A stretch of DNA of 64,000 nt, from contig VSDK01004519.1 of NCBI GenBank assembly GCA_009767595.1, forward strand, positions 9,397 to 73,396. Direction: 5' to 3'. Of the stretch, positions 11,221 through 19,925 are shown in pieces (within the stretch, counting starts at the first letter, position 1; each line of letters opens with the position of its first letter). Source of the DNA: Symbiodinium kawagutii (lineage: Eukaryota; Sar; Dinophyceae; Suessiales; Symbiodiniaceae). A model generated the notes under the pieces. It was not told where the DNA came from. It searched no databases and saw only the letters and a list, made by a program, of their open reading frames with translations. The position numbers were made by a program, and so were the translations under genes.

Positions 11221-11321
11221 GAATGAGCGCCCACACCGACCGATTGCTGCGCTTGATGGTGGAGAATGGTGTGACCAACACGGCCGTATTGGAACGTCTC
11301 ACCGGGGAGCGGGGCCTGTGA
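11221..11321 (+). CDS. Exon candidate encoding a helical segment
   Basis: Acceptor CACGCTGAG, then MSAHTDRLLRLMVENGVTNT and AVLERLTGERGL before TGA at 11319. The upstream in-frame stop makes the acceptor necessary. Composition is that of an amphipathic helix; no family recognised. It lies about 1.3 kb upstream of the retroelement. Confidence 0.5.
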
Positions 11322-11799
11322 CTGGAGGGTGCGATGTGTGTTGCGGAAGTGTTGCATGATGTCACACAGACATAGATGTGGGACTATGTCGGACAGATTC
11401 TCATGTTTGGAAAATTGTTGAGGGAGAAACATGATTTAGTCTTATTCGTTAGCAGTACATGTATGTATGATTCCCAGATTTATACATATTCAAAAGACTA
11501 TATTATACATGTTTAGATGTGGAAGCATTTGTGCACACACACACACAAACGAAGAAATGTAGATACATGTGCATATATGGTACCGTGTTCCGTGTTCCCA
11601 CCCCCCCCCCAAAAAAAAATGGTAAAAGGGGGTTCCTAAGACAAGTTATGTTGTATGTTGCCTGTTATGGTTTTATGTTGGTCTTCATCGTGTTTTCGTT
11701 GCTGTTGATGTTTTATGTGTTGTATGTTCTGGGTCATTTTAGTCCCTAACTTTTCTGGGACTTTCTGGTTGGGTTTAGGTTGGGTGTTGTGGTGGTTGT

Positions 11800-12230
11800 T
11801 GGCTACTTGCATACTACATATTTTCTACCTACAACTGCCTCTATATACTATCTGTATACTACTTATCTACTTCTTGCATACTATCTACACTATATACTAC
11901 AATATATTACTTATATACTATTTATTGATTGTTTTTGTACTATAAAAGCACTACTTGTATACTACCTATGTGCTGCTTATATACGTACTAGATATCTACC
12001 TACGTACTACCTATAAACTTTTTATATACTACTTAAATTTTTTATCTACATACTATCTATACTATATACTACCATATACTACCATATACTACCTATGTAC
12101 TATCTATTGATTGTTTTTTATGCTATCAAAGCACTACTTGTATACTACCTATGTGCTGTCTATATACTAGATATCTACCTACGTACTACCTACATACTAT
12201 TTATGTACTACTTATACACTGCTCGTAAAT
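11800..12230. repeat. TACTACCTA-rich region with 182-bp tandem duplication
   Basis: A block starting TTGATTGTTTTT at 11935 recurs at 12117 with the same following order (AAAGCACTACTTGTATACTA, then the CTAGATATCTACC part). The surrounding sequence is (TACTA/CTATA)-rich. Confidence 0.8.
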
Positions 12231-12231
12231 T

Positions 12232-12361
12232 ACCCCCCTGCCCCCACCGCCCCAGCCCAACCCCCCCCCCACCCCACCACCCCACCCCTGCCCCACCTGC
12301 CACCCAAACACCCCCCGGGGGGGACCATGACCATGACCAGGGGGGGGGAGGGGGGGTGGCA
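12232..12361. repeat. C-tract then G-tract low-complexity block
   Basis: About 75 nt of C-rich tracts, then CCCCCCGGGGGGG, then G runs of seven to nine. Both halves can pair, and either strand has G-quadruplex potential. It lies 220 bp upstream of the retroelement edge. Confidence 0.8.
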
Positions 12362-12580
12362 ACACTGGACCATATATAGGGGCGACAGCAACTGCATTGT
12401 GACAGATACATGTGTGCATGATGTACTTTCCACACCAGTCGCCTGTCATATGAATGTAGGTGTGCTGTGAATGCAGGACCAGTCCACACACGCACAAACC
12501 CTTGTCCATACCTAGGCACTAGACGCATGTAGTGTATGTATGAATGTATGAATGTATGTATGTTTTCTCCAAAGGAGGGG

Positions 12581-12604
12581 CATGCACGAAGCACGGTTGC
12601 AACC
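12581..12604. repeat. Left imperfect terminal inverted repeat of the DIRS-like element
   Basis: CATGC, GCAC and GCAACC blocks appear in the same order and near-equal spacing as in the reverse complement of 19506-19529. About 17 of 24 positions agree with small gaps. DIRS elements typically end in inverted repeats. Confidence 0.45.
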
Positions 12605-13045
12605 GTAGTTTCTTGGGTCAAGCTTCCTCTCCAGGCTTCCTTTGGGAGGCAGGAGAGGAGGTACTGGTTGTGAACTGGCTGCCTGGTTAGCTGCACTGGC
12701 ACCCTGTGGTGTGGTGTGGCTGACCAGGTGGGGATTCTTCGTGGCTGGGTGGCCGGTGCTGCACGGGTGCCCTTGTGGTACTGTGCAGCTAAGGCTGACC
12801 AGTTTTGTTCCACTCTGAGTGGTAAGGCTCAGAGTGGTCAAGCACGGTGGTGCCTTGCGTCTCCATTGGGAGCAGCGGGGCGGGGAAAAGGCGGAGGAGG
12901 AGTGGATAGGGTGTGGGAGGCTATAGAGCCTCTGTCCCGCTAGGCATAGGCCTAGTGTTACCCTAGGAGAGGTTGGACCAGGGAGTTGCCCTGAGTTCAC
13001 TTTCCAAAGGAGAAGGAAGGAAGGACTTGTAGGACCGGTGGAGCC
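12605..13045 (+). promoter_or_regulatory. Leader of the retroelement with a 10-bp stem
   Basis: A GC-rich untranslated leader before the gag-like region. CCACTCTGAG at 12810-12819 pairs perfectly with CTCAGAGTGG at 12828-12837 around an 8-nt loop. No promoter motif was recognised. The segment 12603-12622 resembles the dinoflagellate spliced leader (see findings). Confidence 0.4.
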
Positions 13046-15048
13046 ATGGTTGAAGAAGTGAAGCGCGAGCTGTTCCGTAAAGGGGGGACAGCTGGCGATT
13101 GGGCCGCCGCCGTCACCAGTGGCTTGGCAGCATCGGACCTCGTGTGGGTTAATGCTGCTAGCGCTGGGGATGAGGCCCTGGCGTTTGCCAGGCAGGTGAT
13201 GCAGCAGGGAAATCTCGTTGAATACGAGTGCTGCGACTCGAGAGGATCCCCCCAGGGTCGCGCTGTGATCCGACTGAAGGATTGGGCTGACTATGGGGAA
13301 GGCTTTCTGCGGGCCGACCACATCATAGCCAGCGACGGCTACTATGAGTGGTATGCCACCCATGACCTACAGAGGTCGGGAGCAGTGTACCATGTGTGTG
13401 GTGAGGCCCGACGGAAGTGCAAAGCAAAGCTGCCAAGAGGTGACCGGTCAGTGGTCATCCACATGGAGAAGTGGCGGTTGTTGACACCGCTTCAGATGCT
13501 GGACAGCCCCTACACCGCAAGGTTGGGAATGGCAGCGATCAAGGAATGGGTGAAGAACTTCACGCCTCAAGTTCCTGAGCCTGCTGCACCCCCAGTTGGC
13601 CCGGGTGGTCAAAGGGGTGTGAATGACCCAACTGGTGTGGATCAGGCTTTGGCGGATCTGCCAAGAGTGGAGGCGGCTGTGGGGGCTGAGGCCGCAAAGG
13701 AGCCAAGAAGCGAAGCTGTGAAGGCTCGTCCAGTCCCGAAGGGATCAGTGGGGCTCCTACTTGAACAAAAGGCTGCTGCTTTCCGTGAAGGGCAGCGAGA
13801 GAAGGAAGACAAGCGAAGGAAAGGTGAAAGAGAACGTGGAAGGAGTCGAAGCCGAAGAAGACGAAGGAGTGAAAAAGAGAAAAGAGGAGGGGCCAGCTCC
13901 GGTGATAGGAGTGGATCCCGCTCTTCAAGGTCGTCGCAGGATTTTCGCCAGCCCTCCACCCGGGGGGAGTCAAGCGAATTGTGGCGGCTCTCAAAGAAGA
14001 ACCCCGGGAAGCTGTTCCGAGAGGGATGAAGGAACTGGAAAGGTTCCTCGCCGATCGGAGCGGGAACGTTCACGAGGAAGAGAACGCCTGGATGAATCAC
14101 AGGATGCTGGCCTATGTGAACCAAGTGATCCTGGCGCAGCACCCACCAGGAAGTCTGGGCATCCGAACGCATCGGGAGCTTCTCACGCTAGCCACTGCTC
14201 CTCACCGGCCAACTGGGGGCCCTCGGGGATCTTTTGATCCAGAGGGTCAAAGCCCTGGAGACCTCCCTGAGCGAGCTCGGTTGGGGCACCGCCAAGCATC
14301 AGGAGCTTATCCCCGCAGTAGGGGCGAGTCTCACGACCGAGGTGGAGAGGAGGCGAGCAGCTCGGTCCGAGTTGTCCTCACTGAAGCTCCGCGAGATGGC
14401 TTCCAAGGGAAGGACTTCGAAATAGGGAGTCGGCGGCGGGGAGGTGAAGCGAGGCTCATCCCCCGTGACGCCATCACTAAGAGGGAGGATGAGGAGTCCC
14501 CCACCAAGCGGGAGCCGGGTGAGCTTCGAACCAAGGCCGAAGGAGATCGAGGAGGAGGAGAAGAACGACAGAGACAACCCAAAAGGGAAAGGGAAGGAGA
14601 GCCCCAGACGTCCGGCATGGGCGAAGGGGCAGAACAGATGGAGCAAGAAAAGGAGAAAAGGAAAAGGAAAAGGAAAAGAGAAGAGGGGGGAGAGCCCAAG
14701 GAAGAGCCCTCTGAAGAAGTAGATGAAGGCGAATGGGACAAGAAATCAGTTGCGCCTGAGCCGCATGATGAAGAGGCCTTGGCAATTCTCAAGAATTGGC
14801 TGAGGAGTGAAGACACAGGTGGCCTTAGCATTGCTCAGAGTGGTGCCCTCTTGGCGCTGTGCACTCATCGCAGTGGGACGGCCTTTGGGGCCCACCTGGA
14901 TCAGATGGTGTCAGGGTCCAGTGGCACAAGGACCGGGAGGCAGCGGAGCCTCCTACCCCTGCCACTTAAAGATGATTCGGTGGAGGTCCTCAAGGCGCTC
15001 TTCAATGATGGAGAGTACCGCCGCCTAGCGGGAAGAATGGGCTGCTGA
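13046..15048 (+). CDS. Gag-like region of the DIRS-like element
   Basis: Open in overlapping frames. The N-terminal part has globular composition (for example GYYEWYATHDLQ) and passes into an Arg/Ser-rich basic tail (near 13830-13930). The distal part is Lys/Glu-rich, with a final structured segment near 14780-15040. No CCHC zinc knuckle was seen. Position upstream of RT and basic, low-complexity content suggest the nucleic-acid-binding structural protein of the element. No similarity to a named Gag could be established. The use of more than one frame may be natural for the family or reflect slight decay. Confidence 0.55.
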
Positions 15049-15062
15049 TCTGGCACGGGCTG

Positions 15063-18000
15063 GTGACGGGCCTACTCAACACCATGTGGTCTGGTGGTGG
15101 TGCCAATGCCCCGGTGCATCAAGGTCCAGTGACGACAGCTCAGGTAAAAGCTCAAGAACGACTCTGGGAAGCGGTGAAGATCTTTGTAGATGATGTCTCC
15201 GAAACCTCAGACAAAGTACCCAAGTCTCCCGCTCTGGGGGAATGGGGAAAGAGGTTAGGAGATGTGAGGATCTCATACCAGGGTGAAGTCATTGAGAAGG
15301 CACAGAAGCTGACGTTGGATCAGATCAGGCCGGGATTGCCGCCTGAAGGGTATGGTGCTTCGGTGGCGTTGGCAGACCTTGTTGAGGGAGACCTCAAAAT
15401 GAAGTTAGAAGACCCACTGGGGAATTTGCTGCCTGAAGAGGAAATGCCGGAGGAGATCCCCCTTCCCCGCATTCACGCGGAACCAGCTCAGTGGGAGCTG
15501 ATTGCAGGGGAGCTGTATCGAAGAGGCCTGGTGGAACCGGTGGAAGACCCGGTGATGGTGAAAGGCAGGCCGTTGGTCAATGGTGCTTTCGGGGTGAGCA
15601 AGGCTGGGAAGTACCTTGAAGATGACCGTCAGGTCCTGCGCTTCATCATGGACTTTCGCGGGGTCAATGCTGCGACCCGAGTGTTGGCAGGTGACGTTGG
15701 CACCTTGACGGGAGCAGCCGCACTTCAGCACATTGTCCTCCCTGAGGGCAAAGTGCTACGAGTGTCAGCAGATGATCTTGTAGCTGCGTTTTACCTGTTT
15801 GCTTTGCCGCCAGGTTGGAGCAAACTGATGTGTTTCAACGGCGCCGTCCAGTGGAAGTCCCTGGGTATTGACCGGCCCGGGACCGTTTTGGTTGGGGCAC
15901 GTGTCTTACCCATGGGGTGGGCGAGTGCTGTCGGCGTGCTCCAGCATGCCCACCGGCGGCTGGCTCTGCGGCAGCCCCTCAGTGGAGGTGCAGGGCTGCT
16001 GGGCAGCTGCGAGATCAGACGGGATGCTGAGTTCCCCGACTTGTTCGAAGAGGATGCCATCTGGTCATTGTACTTGGATGACACGTCCCTGATTGAGCAG
16101 ATGGACAAGAAGCTGGCAGAGGAATTGGAAGGAAAAGAGTCGGAGGAGCAACTTCGCCTTCGCAAAGCCTATGCTCATTGGGGCATCCCGGTGAGTCTGG
16201 GTAAGGCGTTGGTGCGATCCAAGACAGGAGAGAAGCTTGGCGCGGTGATTCACGGTGAGCTGGGTCACCTCAGAGCTGCAACGAGGAGAGCGCTGGAGAC
16301 TATGGGGCTTGGGTTCTGGCTCCTTCGCCAACAAGAAGTGTCAAGGAAGTCACTTCAAGTTTTTGTGGGCCGAGAGGTTCACACCATGCAGTTTCGGAGG
16401 CCAACCTTCTCCTTGTTTGACTACATCTGGAAGGACATCAGTGATGGTGGACCTCTTGTGGAGCTCTCTCTGAAGACGGTGGAGGAGATCCTGATGGCAG
16501 GATGTTCCCAGCCCTTGAGGTTCACTGATCTGAGGGCAAGGCTCAATGAGGTAGTGACCTGCTCGGACGCCAGTGAAAGTGGCGGCGGAATGGTTTATGG
16601 GAACAAGCTCACCACCCGTGGTCTGCAGGAGTCAGTGACGGCAGACAAAGGCTTTGACGAGCTGGCCGCGGTGGGTGAGAGCCTGGATTCGCCTCAGCAG
16701 GTGATCGTCCTCGATTGCTTCGCAGGAATTGGAGGCCTGTCCCGAGCACTGCAACTAGCGGAGGTCGCTGTGGCCATGCTGGTTGTGATTGAGAAAGAGA
16801 AGAGCTGCCGGAGGCTCAACTCAGTGAGGTTCCCCGGGGCCGATGTCTGGACTGACATCAGGAAGGTCACAAGAAAGGACATCGAGAAGGTGATCTCCAA
16901 GACGCCCGGAGCGACAGGTGTCATCGCAGGAGGTGGATCACCCTGTCAGGGTTTGTCTAGATTTTCGGCAAACCGGACTCACCTTGAAGATGAACGGTCA
17001 AAGCTATTTTTCGACCTGGTGAGGCTCCTTGGGTATGTGCAGGAGATCTGCAAGGAAAAGGGAATCTGGTGCGTGGCCTTTGTGGAAAACGTGGAGGCTG
17101 ATGAAGCAGATGTTCGTCAGATGAGCGAGGCGCTGGATATGGTGCCAGTCAAAGCCTGCTCGAGCCATCTCTCAAGGGTTCGTCGGCCGAGGCTTTTCTG
17201 GGCCAACATCCGCATCCGAGACCATCCTTGCTTCACAAGGTCCCAGGGTGACCTGTATGATGAGCTTCTCTTTGAGGCTCCACTTGAGCCTTTGGAGCTG
17301 ATCCCTGATGAGGGTTGGCGGTGGAAGGGAGCTGAATCCGATGAGGCTCTCAAGCTGCCGACATTCACGCGAGCTATTCCAAGGGCTCGAGCTCCACCCG
17401 CTCCAGCAGGAATCCAGCAGTGCAATGAAGAGAACCTGGGGCGGTGGAGGCAGGAGAAGATGAAGTTCCCGCCATACACCTACCTGCCACCCTACTTGTT
17501 CGAGAGCAGCAGGCTGCCTGGGTACAAGCGTGTTGCAAGTGCCAGTGAGAGGGAACGATTGATGGGGTTCCGCACAGGGCACACCAGGGCACTCTTCAAA
17601 AAGGATGCAACAACAGGAGCTGAGAGAGAAGCTCAAGAAGTGGAGCGCCAGGCTGCACTGGGCAACAGTTTCCATGCCATTGTGATGGCCTGTTTGGTCG
17701 ACCTGTGGTTGTGGAGCTGGGCCGTTCGGACCGATCTTTTGGGACCCCGGACCATCGTAGAGCGTTGGCATCATCAACTCAAAGAAGGGGAGCTGGGCCC
17801 GGATGACGCTGAGTCGCTGCCACCAGCCTCTGAAGCTGACTTTGGCGAGGAAGAGGATGAGCAAGAGGCTCTGCAGCGCCTGGCAAAGCAGGGAAAGAAA
17901 GCTGAATGGCTGCGGCTTTCCTCAGACCCCCTCGTGGGGATAGGGGATCCAAAGCTGCTTGGTGCACACCTGGTGTATCAATACCTGCGGCGCATGGAAT

Positions 18001-18401
18001 TTCGTGGAAGCGACATCCGGCTTGACCTGCAGATCGCCTACAGGCCGGACGCTGTGGCAAGAACCAGCATCGACCCGCGCCGTTGGGTGTGGGATGTGGG
18101 TCAGAGCTACCCGTGGAAATACAAACGCCGCATCAACTTGCTTGAGCTTCAAGCAATACTGCGAGCTCTCGAATGGAGAGCGCGTTCAAGTGCCTGCCAT
18201 AGTTGCAGGTTCCTGCACTTGAGCGATTCCCAAATCTGCCTTGCTGTTCTCACAAAAGGCCGCTCCTCAAGCCGCCAGGTGAACAGAATTCTTCGCCGAA
18301 TACATGCGCTCTGCCTCACCCTCAACCTCTACCCACTTTGGGCATGGGTGGCCTCTCGGCTCAACCCAGCCGATGAGCCGTCCAGGAGGTATGAGCCGTA
18401 G
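15063..18401 (+). CDS. RT-RNase H polyprotein with embedded cytosine-5 DNA methyltransferase
   Basis: 1112 residues. The reverse transcriptase shows FIMDFRGVN (about 194), SADDLVAAF (motif A, about 235), LPMGWASAVGVLQH (motif B, about 281) and YLDD (motif C, about 337). RNase H starts at CSDASESGGG (Asp about 502) and resumes at INLLELQAI (Glu about 1027), LSDSQ (Asp about 1055) and NPADEPSR (Asp about 1104), the DIRS-type order D-E-D-D. Between them sits a C5 methyltransferase: LDCFAGIGGLS (motif I, about 549), GGSPCQGLS (motif IV with catalytic Cys, about 624), FVENVEAD (motif VI, about 673), SRVRRPRLFWAN (motif VIII, about 702), ERLMGF (about 829) and LGNSF (motif X, about 865). The motif VIII form resembles DNMT3-type enzymes. 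The likely role is copying the element RNA and methylating cytosine in the product DNA. The start is the first Met; translation may continue from the gag-like region. Confidence 0.88.
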   Translation: MTGLLNTMWSGGGANAPVHQGPVTTAQVKAQERLWEAVKIFVDDVSETSDKVPKSPALGEWGKRLGDVRISYQGEVIEKAQKLTLDQIRPGLPPEGYGASVALADLVEGDLKMKLEDPLGNLLPEEEMPEEIPLPRIHAEPAQWELIAGELYRRGLVEPVEDPVMVKGRPLVNGAFGVSKAGKYLEDDRQVLRFIMDFRGVNAATRVLAGDVGTLTGAAALQHIVLPEGKVLRVSADDLVAAFYLFALPPGWSKLMCFNGAVQWKSLGIDRPGTVLVGARVLPMGWASAVGVLQHAHRRLALRQPLSGGAGLLGSCEIRRDAEFPDLFEEDAIWSLYLDDTSLIEQMDKKLAEELEGKESEEQLRLRKAYAHWGIPVSLGKALVRSKTGEKLGAVIHGELGHLRAATRRALETMGLGFWLLRQQEVSRKSLQVFVGREVHTMQFRRPTFSLFDYIWKDISDGGPLVELSLKTVEEILMAGCSQPLRFTDLRARLNEVVTCSDASESGGGMVYGNKLTTRGLQESVTADKGFDELAAVGESLDSPQQVIVLDCFAGIGGLSRALQLAEVAVAMLVVIEKEKSCRRLNSVRFPGADVWTDIRKVTRKDIEKVISKTPGATGVIAGGGSPCQGLSRFSANRTHLEDERSKLFFDLVRLLGYVQEICKEKGIWCVAFVENVEADEADVRQMSEALDMVPVKACSSHLSRVRRPRLFWANIRIRDHPCFTRSQGDLYDELLFEAPLEPLELIPDEGWRWKGAESDEALKLPTFTRAIPRARAPPAPAGIQQCNEENLGRWRQEKMKFPPYTYLPPYLFESSRLPGYKRVASASERERLMGFRTGHTRALFKKDATTGAEREAQEVERQAALGNSFHAIVMACLVDLWLWSWAVRTDLLGPRTIVERWHHQLKEGELGPDDAESLPPASEADFGEEEDEQEALQRLAKQGKKAEWLRLSSDPLVGIGDPKLLGAHLVYQYLRRMEFRGSDIRLDLQIAYRPDAVARTSIDPRRWVWDVGQSYPWKYKRRINLLELQAILRALEWRARSSACHSCRFLHLSDSQICLAVLTKGRSSSRQVNRILRRIHALCLTLNLYPLWAWVASRLNPADEPSRRYEP

Positions 18402-19356
18402 CATACGTCAGATGGCAACCAAGGCAGAGCGCAAGCAAGAAAGGCAGAAGATAGGCAGATTAGGGGAACTCAAAGTTTCACCCAACACCTTGACAAGATA
18501 TGAAGCTTCCTTAAGGGAAGTTGCAGCCTTTGCAAGGCTGTCAGTGGCTGCGCTGTTGCGCCAGCCTGACCTTCCCGAGGTGCTCAAGAACTACATTGAG
18601 TATCTGTTGGAGGAAGGGGATACCAAAAGCATGGGCAGCTATGCCCTTGCTAGCCTCCAGTTTCACCAGCCCCAGCTTAGAGTGGCCGAAAGTTGGCGGT
18701 TACTTTCCCTTTGGGGGCGCTATGAGCAGCCTCGCAGAGCCACCCCACTTAGTCCTGAGATGCTCTTCGCATTTGCAGGTGTTTTCCTCAACTGGGGCTG
18801 GCCCCGTCTGGCCTGGTTGAGTGTGGTGGGATTCTGTGGCTTGCTGCGGACAGGCGAGCTGTTTCTTCTCAAGCGCCGCCATGTGGTGCTTCCTCGGTCA
18901 CGAGGACAGTCAGCTGTGCTGTTTCTGGAAGACACCAAAACAGCACAGCGGAATATGCATCAATGGGAAAAGGTTTTGATTCCAGAAACAGTGGGAATCA
19001 ATGCCTTGCGGAAACTTTGTGACCAAGTTCCTCACGATGGGTACTTGGCAGAAGTGAGTCCCCAGAGGTTCCGCGACCTCTGGAAGCAAGTGGTGGCCTT
19101 TTTAGGCCTAGCCGAAATGAACTACATCCCTTACAGCTTACGCAGAGGGGGCGCAACGTCGTCCTACCGCACCGGGATGAGTTTGGACCAATTGGTGGAA
19201 AAGGGCCGATGGAAGCATATGGCCACTGCTCGCCTCTACTTGGACCAAGGACTGCAGGAGTATGCAGCCTTGACAGTTCCACCAGCCTCTCAGCGAAAGA
19301 TCCGAGCCGCCCAAGCTACGTTTCAAGCGGCCGGTCTGGGGCGCGTGGAAAGGTAG
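18391..19356 (+). CDS. Tyrosine recombinase of the DIRS-like element
   Basis: About 322 residues from the ATG at 18391, which overlaps the end of the RT ORF by 11 nt; a second Met lies at 18412. It shows the tyrosine-recombinase core: GLLRTGEL (first Arg box, about 150), DTKTAQ (Lys, about 180), YSLRRGGATSS (second Arg box, about 247) and GRWKHMATARLYLDQ with the putative nucleophilic Tyr (about 281). An N-terminal helical SAM-like part (SPNTLTRYEASLREV) precedes the core. It would integrate circular double-stranded DNA without target duplication, as in other DIRS elements. Overlap with the preceding ORF is usual in this order. Confidence 0.85.
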   Translation: MSRSIRQMATKAERKQERQKIGRLGELKVSPNTLTRYEASLREVAAFARLSVAALLRQPDLPEVLKNYIEYLLEEGDTKSMGSYALASLQFHQPQLRVAESWRLLSLWGRYEQPRRATPLSPEMLFAFAGVFLNWGWPRLAWLSVVGFCGLLRTGELFLLKRRHVVLPRSRGQSAVLFLEDTKTAQRNMHQWEKVLIPETVGINALRKLCDQVPHDGYLAEVSPQRFRDLWKQVVAFLGLAEMNYIPYSLRRGGATSSYRTGMSLDQLVEKGRWKHMATARLYLDQGLQEYAALTVPPASQRKIRAAQATFQAAGLGRVER

Positions 19357-19390
19357 CTGGTGGAGTAGTTGGTCACCCTCTTTTTGCTCC

Positions 19391-19441
19391 AGCTCTGAGA
19401 GCTGTTGTAGCTGCAAGAGGGAAATTCATGCGTAGCATGAA
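19391..19441. repeat. Two small palindromes in the 3' tail of the element
   Basis: AGCTCT-G-AGAGCT at 19391-19403 and TTCATGC-GTA-GCATGAA at 19425-19441, both between the recombinase stop and the inverted end. They could be recombinase or RNA-structure sites. Confidence 0.55.
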
Positions 19442-19505
19442 GCTTCTCAACAGATGGCCCTTGGCCCTGACACCGAGAAAAAGGTGTGTGAATAGGTGAC
19501 AAGGA

Positions 19506-19529
19506 GGTTGCCTAGTGCTGTAGAGCATG
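19506..19529. repeat. Right imperfect terminal inverted repeat of the DIRS-like element
   Basis: Pairs with 12581-12604 (see that entry). It is followed at once by (TAATG)n. Confidence 0.45.
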
Positions 19530-19767
19530 GTAATGTAATGTAATGTAATGTGATGTGATGTGATGTGATGTGATGCGATGCGATGCGATGCGATGCGATG
19601 TGATGTGATGTGATGTCATGTAATGTAATGTATGGTATGGTATGGTATGGTATGGTATGTATGTATTTATGTATGTATGTATGTATGTATGTATGCATGC
19701 ATGCATGCATGTTTAGATAGATAGGGAGATCTACAAACATATATATATATATCTTTCTATGTATCTA

Positions 19768-19803
<36 letters not shown>
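19530..19803. repeat. Compound microsatellite (TAATG, TGATG, CGATG, GTATG, GTAT, TA)
   Basis: Successive blocks of pentamer and tetramer repeats drift in sequence from TAATG to TA, directly abutting the right edge of the retroelement. Confidence 0.95.
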
Positions 19804-19808
<5 letters not shown>

Positions 19809-19925
19809 GTGACAGGCAGCACATAGAGTTGTGGGTCTACATGTACCCCAAAATTGTTGGTTTCCCATCATTTCCACCAGGTTTCTGCATTTTTTCCCTG
19901 GTTATCTTACCCGATGTGTTTCCAG

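Larger units (their letters stand above)
12581..19529 (+). mobile_element. DIRS-order (tyrosine recombinase) retrotransposon with a C5 DNA methyltransferase, nearly whole
   Basis: About 6.95 kb between simple repeats on both sides. In order on the + strand: leader, gag-like region, RT-RNase H-methyltransferase ORF, tyrosine recombinase ORF and a short tail. No LTR pair or DDE integrase is seen, and the recombinase places it in the DIRS/YR order. Degenerate 24-bp inverted ends support these borders. It looks young because the main frames are open over 4 kb. It is close to whole, with at most a few breaks, confined to the gag-like part if they are breaks at all. Methyltransferase-bearing retroelements are known from dinoflagellates (de Mendoza and colleagues, 2018, from memory). 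Whether this belongs to the same family needs a comparison. Confidence 0.85.

Noticed and set aside
12512-13363. 283-residue minus-strand frame
   Set aside because: Antisense to the leader and gag-like start of the retroelement. Composition is explained by the GC-rich sense strand, and no motif was recognised.
17172-17864. 230-residue minus-strand frame
   Set aside because: Shadow of the methyltransferase coding region on the opposite strand.
12581-19529. Interpretation as an LTR (Ty3/copia) retrotransposon
   Set aside because: No LTR pair, aspartic protease or DDE integrase was seen. A tyrosine recombinase lies 3' of RT, which fits DIRS instead.
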